Below, in pieces: positions 49,601-63,300 of a DNA stretch of 64,000 nt. The stretch comes from Gari tellinella. Lineage: Eukaryota; Mollusca; Bivalvia; Cardiida; Psammobiidae. The DNA is taken from NCBI GenBank assembly GCA_922989275.2, contig OV277859.1:84316198-84380197 (forward strand). Reading direction: 5' to 3'. The position numbers were made by a program, and so were the translations under genes. The first letter of the stretch is position 1. Every line of letters starts with the position of its first letter. The notes beneath the pieces were generated by a model. That model did no database searches. It worked only from the letters and a program-made list of their open reading frames with translations, and was not told where the DNA came from.

Positions 49601-52600
49601 TATACCGTAATGAATATGTGTCATATTTAAAACTTTCCTTATTCTAGCAGTTAATAGCTTAAAGCAGGCTGAAAGTAAAGCAGAATGCGCCTTAGGGCTC
49701 ATTCTGCTTTACTTTCAACCTGCTTTAAGTAGTCACATATCTTCAATACTAGAAGCAATGCTATCAGGTAAAGGGTTAAGGCTGTTTTGACTGCAGGAAT
49801 ATCGATACGAGTGCCAAACAGTTTGGATCCTGATCTGGCGCCACGTTACGCGACGTCTGACCAGGATTCAAACTGTTTGCAAAGTCGCCTCTCGGCGCCA
49901 TTAACGAGAAATATGACCAAACAGATAAACTTACAATGAAGCTTTGTTTTAGGAAAGCTTTGGAATCCTAGTGTTGCATATTCAGTAGCAAGTGAATATG
50001 TACTAGGATTGGATCGTAACTAAATTGTGGTAGTGTAACCCATAAGTGCCTATCGTCTTCATAAATGGGACAAAGACAAACAGTGCAGACTCAGATCAGA
50101 GAATGTGATGTCTGATCTGAGTCTGCACTTTTTGTTAACAGGAATTTGTATCAATACTAAAATGAAATAATTAGCACCCGCTTATTTTAAAGACTACTAA
50201 TATATTTTCCATATACTAGTCATATCCGCTTTATACAACAAGCAAAATGTGTATATTTATTACAAGTCCATATTTCATTAATTTACAGGAAGCGGATCTC
50301 GCAAACAGCAAAATCTTGGACATCAGTGAGATTATGGACACGTTTGTAAATCAGATGGGCTTTCCAATAGTTCATGTGGAATTTGTTGACGATGGACGAT
50401 TCAGGCTAACGCAGAGTCGGTTCTTGACTGATCCAACGGCAGAGGACCCTGGGAAATATAAATCAGAATATGGGTATTGAAAATATGAGCGACCTTTAAT
50501 ACGTTTAGCAACCCTCTTTGCCTATAGCAAGTTTTCTATTTGCCAGCAGTTAAACTAGAAGGATGTTCCTTGGAAACAAATATGTCATCTGCTAGAGACC
50601 ATCAGTCGAACAAGAAATAGAGCAAATATTACAACCTTCATCATAGCAGAAACTATCTACCGCAAAAGAAAATGTAGAAAAGATATATAACGTTTATGGT
50701 ATTGATGCACTGTTTTGAACCATGTGCCAAATACTTCCACTCATCGAACTCTTTGTAAACAGATGAAATATTATCTAACAAGCATCAGTAGAACAAGTTC
50801 CATGCTGAAAATAGAAACTATAGGACAGTATTGCTGCAAGAGTTATGAACATTGTGCAAGACGCTTTTACTGATCAATTTCTTTTTTCATAAATGAAATT
50901 TCATTTCAAAATATTCAGTATATAACAAGAAATCGACAGAAAAAAGAAAAAGTAAAAAATGGGAATAACTCTCACAGTATTGATGCAAAAGTTATGATCC
51001 TCGTGCAATATACTTCCACTAAAGTATTGTTAAGTCCTTTCCATTAATGACGGAGTAAGATGGGGAGATAGAGCTACAAATACGAGCAGAGTGAGAGAAT
51101 GATCGAGGGACAGATAGATGACACACAGGGTGATAGACAGAGAGAGAAACTCAGACAAGGGGAGAGAGAGATAGAGTTGAGGAGACAAAGGTAGATACAG
51201 ACAGAGATAGAGGGAGATAGACATAAAGAGATACACACAGACAGAGAGAGAGAGCGGGGGAGAGACAGAGGCTTAGAACACAGATGAAAAGGCAGAGATA
51301 GATAGAGAGACATACAGACATAGTCAGAGACAGTCAGAGACAGTCAGAGGCAGAAAAAGACATACAGAGAGAGACACAGAGAGAGAGGGATATAGGTGGA
51401 GCATACTATTTTATATTTGATATATCCAGGTAACGGTCGAGCATTATTTGTTTATATCTTATATCTCCAGGTATAGATGGAGCATACCATTTTCATTTAC
51501 GTCCAGTCAAGAGAAAGATTTTGACCGTACCAGCGATGTGGTGGTTATGGATTATAAAGACGATTCCAGTAAGCAACGTGCATAAACACTACTGAATGCT
51601 CCTGAAAAAGCACTGTTACAATCACTTAAATGGACACGGGCACGTGTTCCTTCCCTACAGCTGCTCTTCGAACAATGATTCCTTCCAATAAACGATGTTT
51701 GCCAGTGTTCCTAAACAAGATAGGGATTTATGTCTAACGCTTTCTTTCCTGCAATATCGTCTGATTTAAATTGTCGTCTGTCGTTTTTCCTCAAAGTTAC
51801 GTTTCGGACTTTCGACAGAAGTACACTGTATCATCAAGACGAGTAACACATACAGTAAAACCTCGCTATTACGACCACTTAAACGAAGGCTAATTGAGTG
51901 TATAATAGACAGGTGGCAGCTTAAAGCAAGGTTACAGTGAAACAGAAAGCTCCTATAGGAGCTTTCTGTTTCACTGTCACCTTGCTTTAAGCGGTCACCT
52001 ATCGTAAACACCCTAATAATTAACATAATTTAGTGGTCGTAATAGCGAGGTTTTACTGTAGTTTGAACCCAGGTAAGACACTGCGTTTCGTGGCGTCTGA
52101 TCTGAAGTCAAACGTTTTGCAAATGTACTCTAAAGATAATTATATATTCCTTTCTAATAACCACTTGCTCCGAACAACACACAAACACACTATGTGTCTC
52201 CCATTGTGTTTTGTTGTAGAGAGAGCACTGTTCTTATGGTGGTTAAACAGGCTTGACAATAGACCGGAAGTTCTCCCAGAAACATTCTGCGGGTTGTTGT
52301 TATTCTCTTTGCATCTGCAAACTGCTTTACTTTCATTATGCTTAAAAACTTTCTAACATCTCATAATCAGCGACCCATCCCAACTCCTGGCTATCAGAAA
52401 AATATGTGTAACTGTCGTTTAAAAAGGTCGCCATATAAAGTTATATCTATATACATGTAGTGGTGATGTTAATTACAAAAAGTAAAATTGGCCTGTGTCC
52501 GCAACTTCTATCAGCCAGGGAATGGTGTGGATTACCAGTTAAATGGAGAACTAGCCTAGGTAGGTGTAAGAGGGCAGTGATACCGTTATTATCCCCCTTT

Positions 52601-54336
52601 AACTACTGTCAGCCAGGAAATAGTGTAGGTATCCAGTTCAATGGAGGACTAGACTAGTTGAGTGTTAGAGGGCAATAGGGACGTTATTATCCCTAGAGTA
52701 CTGTTCCACAGTATGGGACCCCTATACTAAAGAGCATTCAAGGACGCTGGAGATGGTACAGAGGAGGGCGGCAAGATATGTCACGAACAGGCATCATAAC
52801 ACCAGCAGTGTCATCTCAATGCTGGAGCACCTACATTGGGAAACCCTGGAGTCACGCAGGACAAATGCACAGCTAACAATGCTGTTCAAGATTTCCAATG
52901 ATCTAGTTGATATCCCAGCACAACAGTACTTGATACCAGCCTCTGGTCGAACAAGATCCTCCAGCAGCAAGCGGTTCCTACAACTATCTGCATCTACATC
53001 ATATTACCGAAATTCATTCTTCCAAAGGACAATCTCAACATGGTACAGCCTGCCTTCAACAGCAGTTAATGCCCCTGACTTGGTATCCTTCAAGCAGGAG
53101 CTATCTACCCTGAAATTCTAAGTAGGCTCATCCAGCTTCAAGTACCTCCTAATGATTCAAGGAGCTGGGCCGATGTAACGCAGTACACTGACCTACCCGT
53201 GCAAAAGGACCCGGGTCTGTATACTACGTACAGAAATGACCCTAGACCGTGAGGGGGTCATTATACTACGAGTCGATGGGGTCCCTTTTCTACGGTCTGG
53301 TGTCATTTTTATACGTAGTAAATGACCATGGTCACTTTTCTACGTAGTGCCATGACCCATGGGTCATTTTAGCAGGAGTGTGTCATTATACTGCGTTACA
53401 CCGACCGCGGCCACCGTAACCGGAGTGGTTTAGGTTAAAGGGGCGAAAACGAAGCTGGAAAATCTTTCTTTTACTTCCTTACTTTAAACTATCCCACTCT
53501 TCTAACTTTTCTATCCTTTCACTTTTCTTTTCTTGACAAACCACCCGTCGCGTAAAAGTCAAGTGTGACTGAGCCGACGTAATATGTAGATGTAGATGTA
53601 GAGGGCAGTAGGGATGTTATTATTGCCCCTTAACTGCTATCAGCCAGTGAGTGGTGTTGGTATTCAGTGCAATGAAGGACTAGCCTAGATGGGTGTTAGA
53701 GAGCACTATGGACGTTACTATCCCCCTTTAACTGCTATCAGCCAGAGCATGGTGTTGGTATCCAGTGCAATGGAGGACTAGCCCAGGTGAGTGTTAGAGG
53801 GTAGTGGGGACGTTATTACCCTCATTTAACTGCTATCAGCCAGGGAATGATGTAGCTATACAGTGCAATGGATGACTAGCATAGGAAGGTGTTAGATGGC
53901 AGTAGGAACGTTATTATCCCCCTTTAACTGCTATCAGCCAGCGAACGGTGTAGATATCCAGTGCAATTGAGGATTGGCCTAGGTGATTGTTAGAGGGCAA
54001 TATGGACGTTACTATCCCCCTTTCACTGCTATCAGCCAGCGAACGGTGTAGATATCCAGTGCAATTGAGGATTGACCTAGGAGGGTGTTAGAGGGCAGTA
54101 GACTGGCCTAGGTTGTATAATGGGGCCGTAGACTGGCTTATGTAGGTGATAGAAGGTGGTAGGGACGTTATTCCTTCCCCTGAAACGACATTTAACACAA
54201 ACGTAATGCAATAAAACGAAATTTCCTTAAAATTAGTGGCAAAATATTGGAGCCTGATCAGATACTTCAGCTCTTTTCAGTGTACACACTAAAATTCTTT
54301 TTCTCTCACTCTCTATTGTTTCTGTTACTCTTTCTT

Positions 54337-54369
<33 letters not shown>

Positions 54370-57300
54370 TTATCTATCTATCTATCAATCACACATACAC
54401 ACATAAAATAGGAATTTACCCAGTTGCGATCAGTTTCTTTTAAATGGAAAGTATGACAATTTCCGTACTAAAGCTGTAAACCATTTATTCTTGTTATATA
54501 ATGTTCCAACCCTTTGCATGCTAACAATCAACTGAGGTTACAACTTTAAACGTGATGTCTCGTCTGGTCATAACTGTTAGAAAATTTCATCGTATTTCCT
54601 AACCAAAATACAGTTAAACCTCTCTATTACAGCCACTAAAAAGAAGGGTAGTAATTGATTGTAACAAAGTCAGGTGACAGCTTAGAGCGATGTGAATGTC
54701 AAACAGAAACCCCATAAAAGAGCCTTCTGGTTTATTTTTACACTGCTTTAAGCAGTCGCCTATGTTTAACATAAATGATACCGTTCAGTGATCATGAAAA
54801 TGAGATTTTACGGATGTTTAGAGAAAGCTTATTTGTAGACGAGAGTTACGTAAATCAGTTGATATTCAGTGCCCCCTCTCCACACAAATCGTTTGGCTTA
54901 ATCCTATGTAATCGCGCTTTTAACGGATATTTTCCTCTTCTTTTTTAGCGCTGTTCCAAAGTGATAGGATCCCCAGTCCAACGGGGGACAACTGGATTAT
55001 TGGAAACCTGCAGGCCATGGGTTTTTTCATAGTTAACTATGACAACAGGAACTGGGAGGCTATATGCAAGCAACTGAACACTGACTATACGGTAACATAA
55101 CTCTTGAGTTTAGATATATTTCAAAATCCTGTATACAATGTAGAGAAAATACGTCTTATTTTATGACTACTCCCTAGAATCGTCTCTTCCAGACAATGCT
55201 AATAGATAGTGACAGCATAGGGTTACAAGACGACATAGTGAGCATTCATCACATGAGTTACAATATATTGGGAATAGTTTAACTGTTTGTGAAATAACTA
55301 ATTTTTCGTGGCTAGGCTTTAATTTGATTAATACTTATATCTTAACATTTCATTGCCTTTTCAACGTCATATCGTCGTTTTACGGTGAAATAGTTCAAGT
55401 AATTAAAGGTCGAGATTGATGTCAATTAATTTAAATTCTGTACGACACCGAGCCACTCTTTATTGTATTGGTGTCATGGCTGTTTGCATGCACCAACTCC
55501 GTCTTTCAATGACAGTGTAGCGACCCCTGAAATAGTTTCCTGACCAGGGTCCAAAATATTTGACAATCATATAGCAATAAATAGTTAACATGTTTTATTG
55601 TATTGTATTTGAGCCTAACTATTGAAAAGAAAATCAGACTTATTGCATTGTAAACAGAGTAGACCAAGACCAGCCGCCGCATCAGAGTCCGTGCGTCTGT
55701 TTAACCTTCACAGGCATCTGCATTATTATGTTGCCTAATTTGTATGACAGCGTAGACATTGATCTGAAATTGTAACCCACATGTCGGCTTGGCATGGTCT
55801 ACACTGTTTCGTAATATGATATGTCTAGTTTTCTAATAGCAAAGATTTTGTTCAGGGGCCCGTTTTACTAAACTACTTACGCAAAAAAATTGCGGAAGTC
55901 AAAATCGTTTAACTCTTATTTTTCGATCTTAAAAGTTTGCAAACAGCAAATAGCCAGATCAGAGGACGCGCTAATAGCGCGTCCTCTGATCTGGCTATTT
56001 GCTGTTTGTAGCAAGTGATAATAAAAAATATAAATTAAAATTTAAAATTTTGACTTACGCAAAAATTTTGCGTAAGTAGTTTAGTAAAACGGGCCCCAGT
56101 TCTGCGAAATTGTGCATTAAAACCCTGTTTTCAAAGTATAACAGTTGTAAGAGCTGATATGATTTGAATGGTTTCCAATATGAAAAGATGTAAAAGCTGA
56201 TATCAAGTAAATGGTTTCCGAGCGTTACAACTGTAACAGCTGATATTAAGATTGATTGATTGAGTTGGGATTTACGGCACCGCGACACATGAAATGGTCA
56301 TATAGCGCCGAAATTATGTGAATGGTTTTCGAGTTTTACAATTGTAAAAGCTGCCATAACTTAAATGGTTTCCAAGTTGTAAAAACTGAGAGCATGTGAA
56401 GGGTTTCCTTGTGTAACAATTGTAAAAGTTGATATTATGTGAATTGCTTCCGAGTGTTGCAATTGTAAAAGTTTATATTATGTGAATGGTTTGTTAGTGT
56501 TACAACTATAAAAGCTGGTATAATTTAAATGGTTTCAAAGTGTTACAAAAAAGCTTGTAAAAGCTGATGTTGTTTGAATGATTTCGATTTGTAACCATTG
56601 TAAATGCTGACATGATTTAAGTTGTTTAACCCTTTCCCTTATAGAAGCGACTTTTAGCACATACATTTTATTCATCCGCTGAAGAAAATAGTTCCAAATT
56701 ATACCGTAATGAATATGTGTCATATTTAATACTTTCCTTATTCTAGCAGGTAATAGCTTAAAGCAGGCTGAAAGTAAAGCAGAATGTGCCTTAAGGCACA
56801 TTCTGCTTTACTTTCAACCTGCTTTAAGTGGTTACCAATATTTAATACTTGAAACAGGCTATGGGGTAATGGGTTAAATTGTTTCTCAGTTTAATAGTTG
56901 TAAGACCGCATATGGTTTGAATTGTTTCGAAATGTAACATATGTAAAAACTGATATCATTCAAATATTTTGGAAAGTTTCCAAGAGTAACAATTGTAAAA
57001 ACTGATATAGTTTGAATGGGTTCGGAGTGTATTAATTGTCAAAAGCTGATATTATTTGAATAAATTGGAAACTTCCTAGAGTAACATTTGTTAAGACTGA
57101 TTTGATTTGAATGGTTTCCACGAGTAACAATCGAAGAGCTGATTTGATTTGAATGGGTTCCGTGTTTAACAATTGTAAAAGTTGATATGATTTAAATAGT
57201 TTTCAAGGGTAACAGTTGTAAAAACTGATATGATTTAAATGGTTTCCAAGTGAAACAATTGTAAAAGTTGATATGGTTTGGATGGTTTCCAAGTGTACAC

Positions 57301-60300
57301 GTTGTAAAAGTTGATATGATATGCATGGTTACCGAGTTTTACAATTGTAAAAGCTGATATTTTGGAAATGATTTGAATGGTTTGAAAAGTTTTCAAGTGT
57401 AACTGTTGTAAGATTTGATATGATTTAAATGGATTGAATAATTTCAGGTGATAGCCGTCCTTAACAGATACCAAATTGTCCATGATACTTGGAATCTGGC
57501 AAAGTAAGTGACACCAAACACTAACTCTGCAAGAAACCTCTTAATGTGCCATATGCACACAGTTTGGAAACCATGACCAAATAACTTGCAAGGACATCCA
57601 GTGTTAAGTGGTCAATTTCAGATGTTAAAGAACCTTACTACATGTAAAAGTCAAACTTACTGACATTTAGAACACAATGTTTGCGTAAGTCAAAATTTTA
57701 AATTTTAATTTATATTTTTTATTATCACTTGCTACAAACAGCAAATAGCCAGATCAGAGGACGCGCTTTTAGCGCGTCCTCTGATCTGGCTTCTTGCTGT
57801 TTGCAAACGTTTATGATCGAAAAATAAGAGTTAAACGATTTTGACTTACGCAAAAATTTTGCGTAAGTAGTTTAGTAAAACGGGCCCCTGATCACGCTAC
57901 AATCATTTGCCTGATATATTTTTTATAAATACATGTATCAACATAGATCTATCTCTTTTCTTATTCATTTTTGACATATATTTTTCGTTTGGTTTCATGT
58001 TAACGGGAAAAATACCATTTTCACCATTTATCAGTGTATCTGGATTACATTTAAATTAGTATACATTTAGTTTGTTTTAAGGACTGGTAATCTTGACATG
58101 GATATTGCTGTGCGATGTACGAAACATATCATCAATGAGAGGGGAATTTATCCCTGGTATGAGACGGTACGCAACTGGAGAACTATTCACCAAATGACAA
58201 ATGGCTTTTCAGTATTCTGGAAGTTTAAGGTGAGACAAGCATACATAGAATGATCCTTATTCTCAAAGTTCGAAAAGTAGCAATTACAGCCAATAGTCGA
58301 GTAGTTTTCTCACCTACTTTTAGCGAACTTAGCTGCATGTGATGCGCAGCATTTACATGTACTAGTAGTATGTTAACCTTTTCACCACCGTTAAGCTTTA
58401 GTTTTAACCCTTTCTCAGGCATTAATATTCGTCTGAAATTATATGCAAATAAACTTTTGAAGTTTTGACTCTAAATACGATTGTCAAAAATGTTCTAATT
58501 AGACATCGTGTATGTGACACCTGGGCCCCGTTTTACTAAACAACTTACGCAAAAATTTTGCGTAAGTCAAAATCGTTTAACTCTTATTTTTCGATCATAA
58601 ACGTTTGCAAACAGCAAATAGCCAGATCAGAGGACGCGCTAAAAGCGCGTCCTCTGAACTGGCTAGTTGCTGTTTATAGCGAGTGATGATAAAAAATATA
58701 AATTAAAATTTAAAATTTTGACTTACGCAAAAGTTTTGCGTAAGTAGTTTAGTAAAACGTGCCCCAGATCTAGATCCAACGTGATTGAAAAAGTCGTATA
58801 TGGCTATGAGAGGGTTATGTTGTGCAGCATGCACCACAGTTTGTCCGTTCTTGTTCGTCCTTACAGTATATATCTCCTTTGAAAACAGTGAAGAACAAGA
58901 TCAATGGAATCTTGATTGAGCCATCTGGTCTAGGTCTACACTGTTTGCCATGCACTAACGGTATTTCTTTTGCGCATTGCTAATTGGAAATAACCATTTC
59001 AGCGCCAGGAGTGAGCTCATTTGTATATACATGTACATGACTGGAAGGATCCTACTTCTTACGGTCACTCATACTTTCAAATATTTTGGACCGGCTCCTC
59101 AAGAGTCCACTGCTAACCAATTGTTTATCTGAATATGGAGAAGTAAACTTTAAGCTTTAAACCTGTGTCTGGTGAATGCCACGTGTGCCATTATGTGGTT
59201 GACATTTAAACTGGCACAAGAGATGCACTTGAAACTCCCAGTTTCTTGCATAAGCTAGGATACCTCTTGATCTTGGTTATTTTTGGTAGCTGTCTCTCAC
59301 CGGCTAAATATGCAAACAAACAATGTAGACCATATTGACTTTATCGGTTTTTTAAGCTGTGTATTGTACCTGATAACTTGCTATATTGCTTTTTACTTCT
59401 ATACCGTAGATACTTCATGGCTATTTGTTTATTAATTGTTTATTGTAGCTTATAATAGTAATACTATTTTTTAAAATGTTTGTTGTAGCTTTATCCTTTT
59501 TTTGTTTATTAAAGCTTATATTGGCTACATGTTTGAAAATTCTTTAATCTAGCTTATAGTGGCTTTATCATTTTTAAATTGTTAATTGTTGCTAATAACG
59601 GCTATATCATTTGTAAATAATTACAACTTATACTGGTTATATAGTTCATAAATCGTTCAGCTTAAACCGGAACTGTTGATTAGAGCTAATACTGGCTATA
59701 CCATTTAAACGGTCTATTATAGTTTATACTGGATATGTCAGTTTTAAAAGCGTGTAGTGTACCTTATACTGGCGATATCGTTTTTATTTTTTTATTGTAC
59801 TGACTTTCCAATTTTTAAAACTATGTGTTATATAAAACTCTTATAGCTATTGGTTTTAACGTTCTCTAAATGTTATTATAACTTATACTGGCTAAATCGT
59901 TTTTAAATTGTTTTATGGAAACTAACATTGATTAGAAAATTTAAAAATTGTATCGGCCTTTTCGGTTCACGTAGCAGGTCTGAGTTAACTTTTAGCAAAG
60001 CTAAACTAATTTGCATTTGATTTTAGGGGTGACAGGTATAGTTCCGTATGGATTTGTTATTTTCCGATACTTTCAACATGGAAATAATCAATATCCGTGC
60101 TGCCATATCAACGTGAAAAAGTATGTAAAGTGCTCCCTCTCTAGAACTACACCCAAAATGAGAGAAAGATTGCGTTTGTTATTTAAAGGGAGGGGAATTA
60201 AGACTTGACTTACATTTGCAAACAGCTTGAATACGGTTCAGACGCCGGGTAAATCGGCGTTTAATCTGGTTTCAAACTGTTTGTTACTCGTCATGATATT

Positions 60301-63300
60301 CCTTTTTTCAAAAATGTCCACTTTTACGAATGTACATCTGAGAAAAAAAAGCAGACGACAACGGTAAATTCCGATAACAAACGAACGTGCTTGAATGCAA
60401 AAGTCCGCCCTTGCCAGGTAAAAAAGTCGGCCTATAGGTAATACTTGCAGTTATGTTTTATGTTGTTTATGGTAGCTGCTGTATTGGCTAGAATAGCTTA
60501 TGTTTATCTAGCTGAATCATTACACAATATCTAATGAATTCAGATGTAGTTGTGTTTTGACTTATCATATTTGTTCTTTCTGATCATTGCAGAAATTAAT
60601 AGCAGAGCTACTTAAACAGCCTTTTGAAGTTGTTTCCGGTATGCCGCCATCCAGCGAGGGCTACTCATCACAGTAAGAGTTCAAATTTCACGCCTAAATA
60701 GATTTAACAAATTGAAAGCTTCTCTTTTTACCACGTGGCAAAATGAGTAATGGCGACACGTATTTGGTGTTAGACTGGCGATTGCTTAACCTATTCCTGC
60801 AGAGAAGCTTCTTTTAGCGCATTTACTTGTTCTACATAAAACACCATTGCACGCCTTTGCCTTATCCTGTTGAAAAGCAAAGAAATGTTTTTTTTGTAAT
60901 CTGACAGATTGCTGCTTATCAAAATAGACTGAAACAAGGATAAAAATTCCTACAGCCCGTTTTATGCAATCAACAGTTATAAAAACTGAACACAAGCTAG
61001 GAGATAACGGTTGAACCACATAGTAATTGTCATGCAAAGACTTGTTGGATATGTCTGGTATATGATGGTAGTATTAAACAATGGTCACCGAATGCAAGTT
61101 TAAATTAATTTGCTTTCCCGTAGAATAATGTTTGTATTAGACACACACATATACCTCTGAAGCTGTTATACAGTGCTTACTCCCAAGAACGTCCCTCTGA
61201 ACAACGATTCCCTCCTTACAACAACGCATGTCGCTGTTCCAAAAACAAGAAATTTACGGCCAATCTTTGCACGGCTGCAATATCGTCTGCTTAAAGTTAT
61301 CGTATGCTGTTTATAACCGAGTCACATAAAGTACATGTGTACAAAAATATTATTATACCTCACTCGATTTATCTACTATATAGTCTAACGTGACGTCTGA
61401 ATGTGAAACTCGGTAATGTTGCATGCATCACATTTCGGCCCGCGTAACATCATCAAACGGCCCGCTTATTTGGACCGGTTTTTAGTAAAACTCAGTTCAG
61501 AAAAATGAAGAATCAAAACGCTTCTAGTGAGGAAACGGCAATGAACTGGAAAGTGAGTCGAATCAAATTTGAAAAGTTATACAATCGAAATCAAATGGAC
61601 CATACTTTACGCTTTATCTCATGAGATAAGATTTCAAAACAATCGACTGCAAAGTGTCACCAGTTTTCGCGTTGCTGATCAAAGTCGTTCATTATTATGG
61701 AACAGTTTTAGATTCAAACTCTGCATCCTGTTCAATGATATTTGCTACTAAATTTGACATTCTGCTTTGTCTATTAGCCTACCTAAAGTATTTGTCAACT
61801 TGTTGCTACAGTACCTTATTACTTTAGCAGAAAGCCAGAGTTGATGACGATTGTAGAATGATCTTTAACAGCGTAGAACTATATGAAAATACAAATAACC
61901 AATGGATATGTGTTTGTAAACTTTTTGTTGGCAATATTTATTCAGAATAATATTGATATTTTTTTTTAAAAAAACGCATCAATATACAAACTTTATATAC
62001 AACTTAAATCAACATCACGTGATCTGTCTCCGTGGTCTTATGGCTAAGATGGTCGAATCTTCCCACGGTGGTCCGAGTTCGAATCCCTGGTCGGTCCAAA
62101 CTTTTTTATGTTTTAATTTTTTTCAATAAATTTGTTCTCTTTTGTGGAAACCAAATGGTTAGCAAACAAATATAGAATTGTGGTCTCCTCTAAAGATTAA
62201 CTTCTCTGCTATTTCTTTTGAGTAAGGAAAAAAATAGTTCCGAATCATGAGTCTATTTGCGATTGTTGTTCTGTATTGAAAACAGTGTTAATTAGATCTA
62301 TATTTTTGTTCGGATAATGAAATAAATATCACAGCTCACAGAGGGTGAGAGAATGGATTAGTTACCCTCTGTGAGCTGTGATACTTATATAATGTCAAAC
62401 AGTTTGATTTCAGATCTGATGCCGTGTTACGCGGCGTCTGATCTGGTCGCTGTTCCCAAAACAAGAAGAATTATGGCCAATCTTTGAACGACCTCAATAT
62501 CGTCTGCTTAAAGTTGTCGTATGCTGTTTATCTCCAAGTCACATAATGTACATTTGTACAAAACTAATAATTTCTAACAGTTTGAAGCAAGATCAGATGT
62601 CGTGTTACGCGGCCTCTAATCTGGAATCAAAGTTGTTTGCGAATTTGAGCGAAATTCCCTTCCTACAACGAAACCCTCCAAACAACACACCATGTTTGTG
62701 TCCAATGAATGTTGTTGTGGAGCAGGACTACTGCAAAACCGGGCACTCTTAAAATAAAAAGCTCCTTTGAGTTTGTTTTATTTTTTGGTTCTATTGCAGT
62801 CACAATCTTTTAAAGAAATGGATACATTTTGGATTGAAAATTTGTTTAATTGCCGGGCTGATTAAGTTGGGGGTTCGGGTCAACTATTAAATATTGACAG
62901 CATTTTAATATGTTGGTGCTCCTCGTTAATCTTAGGGTTATATAGTTTGGTGTCTAGTTAGATACCGAGTTACTCGGCATCTGTTCTGCATAGAGCGCCG
63001 TTTTAACATATGTGTTCAATTATTTGAAAATATCTTCAATATATCACAGTTACGTTCAGTAATTTGAAGAGATCTTAAATTCAACTAAAACATCTATATC
63101 TTTAAATCACATAGCGATAATATTTTCAAAATGATTAATTCATAATTTGTTTGACGGTATTTTATTTCATTTGAAGATACGTGTGCATTTTATGCTTCAG
63201 GTGTCACTGAACTTATTATAGTCCAACCTAATTTCAAAAGAACTTCGCATTATGTTTAGTGGTCTCACTCGCTATATTAATTTATTGCTATTTCGGAGTA

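Noticed and set aside
51030..51313. Leu/Ser/Cys-rich minus-strand open frames
   Set aside because: Pure translation of the GAGA/CAGA microsatellite.
62026..62098. Functional tRNA gene
   Set aside because: The acceptor stem and anticodon arm cannot be paired properly, although the B box and T-run are good.
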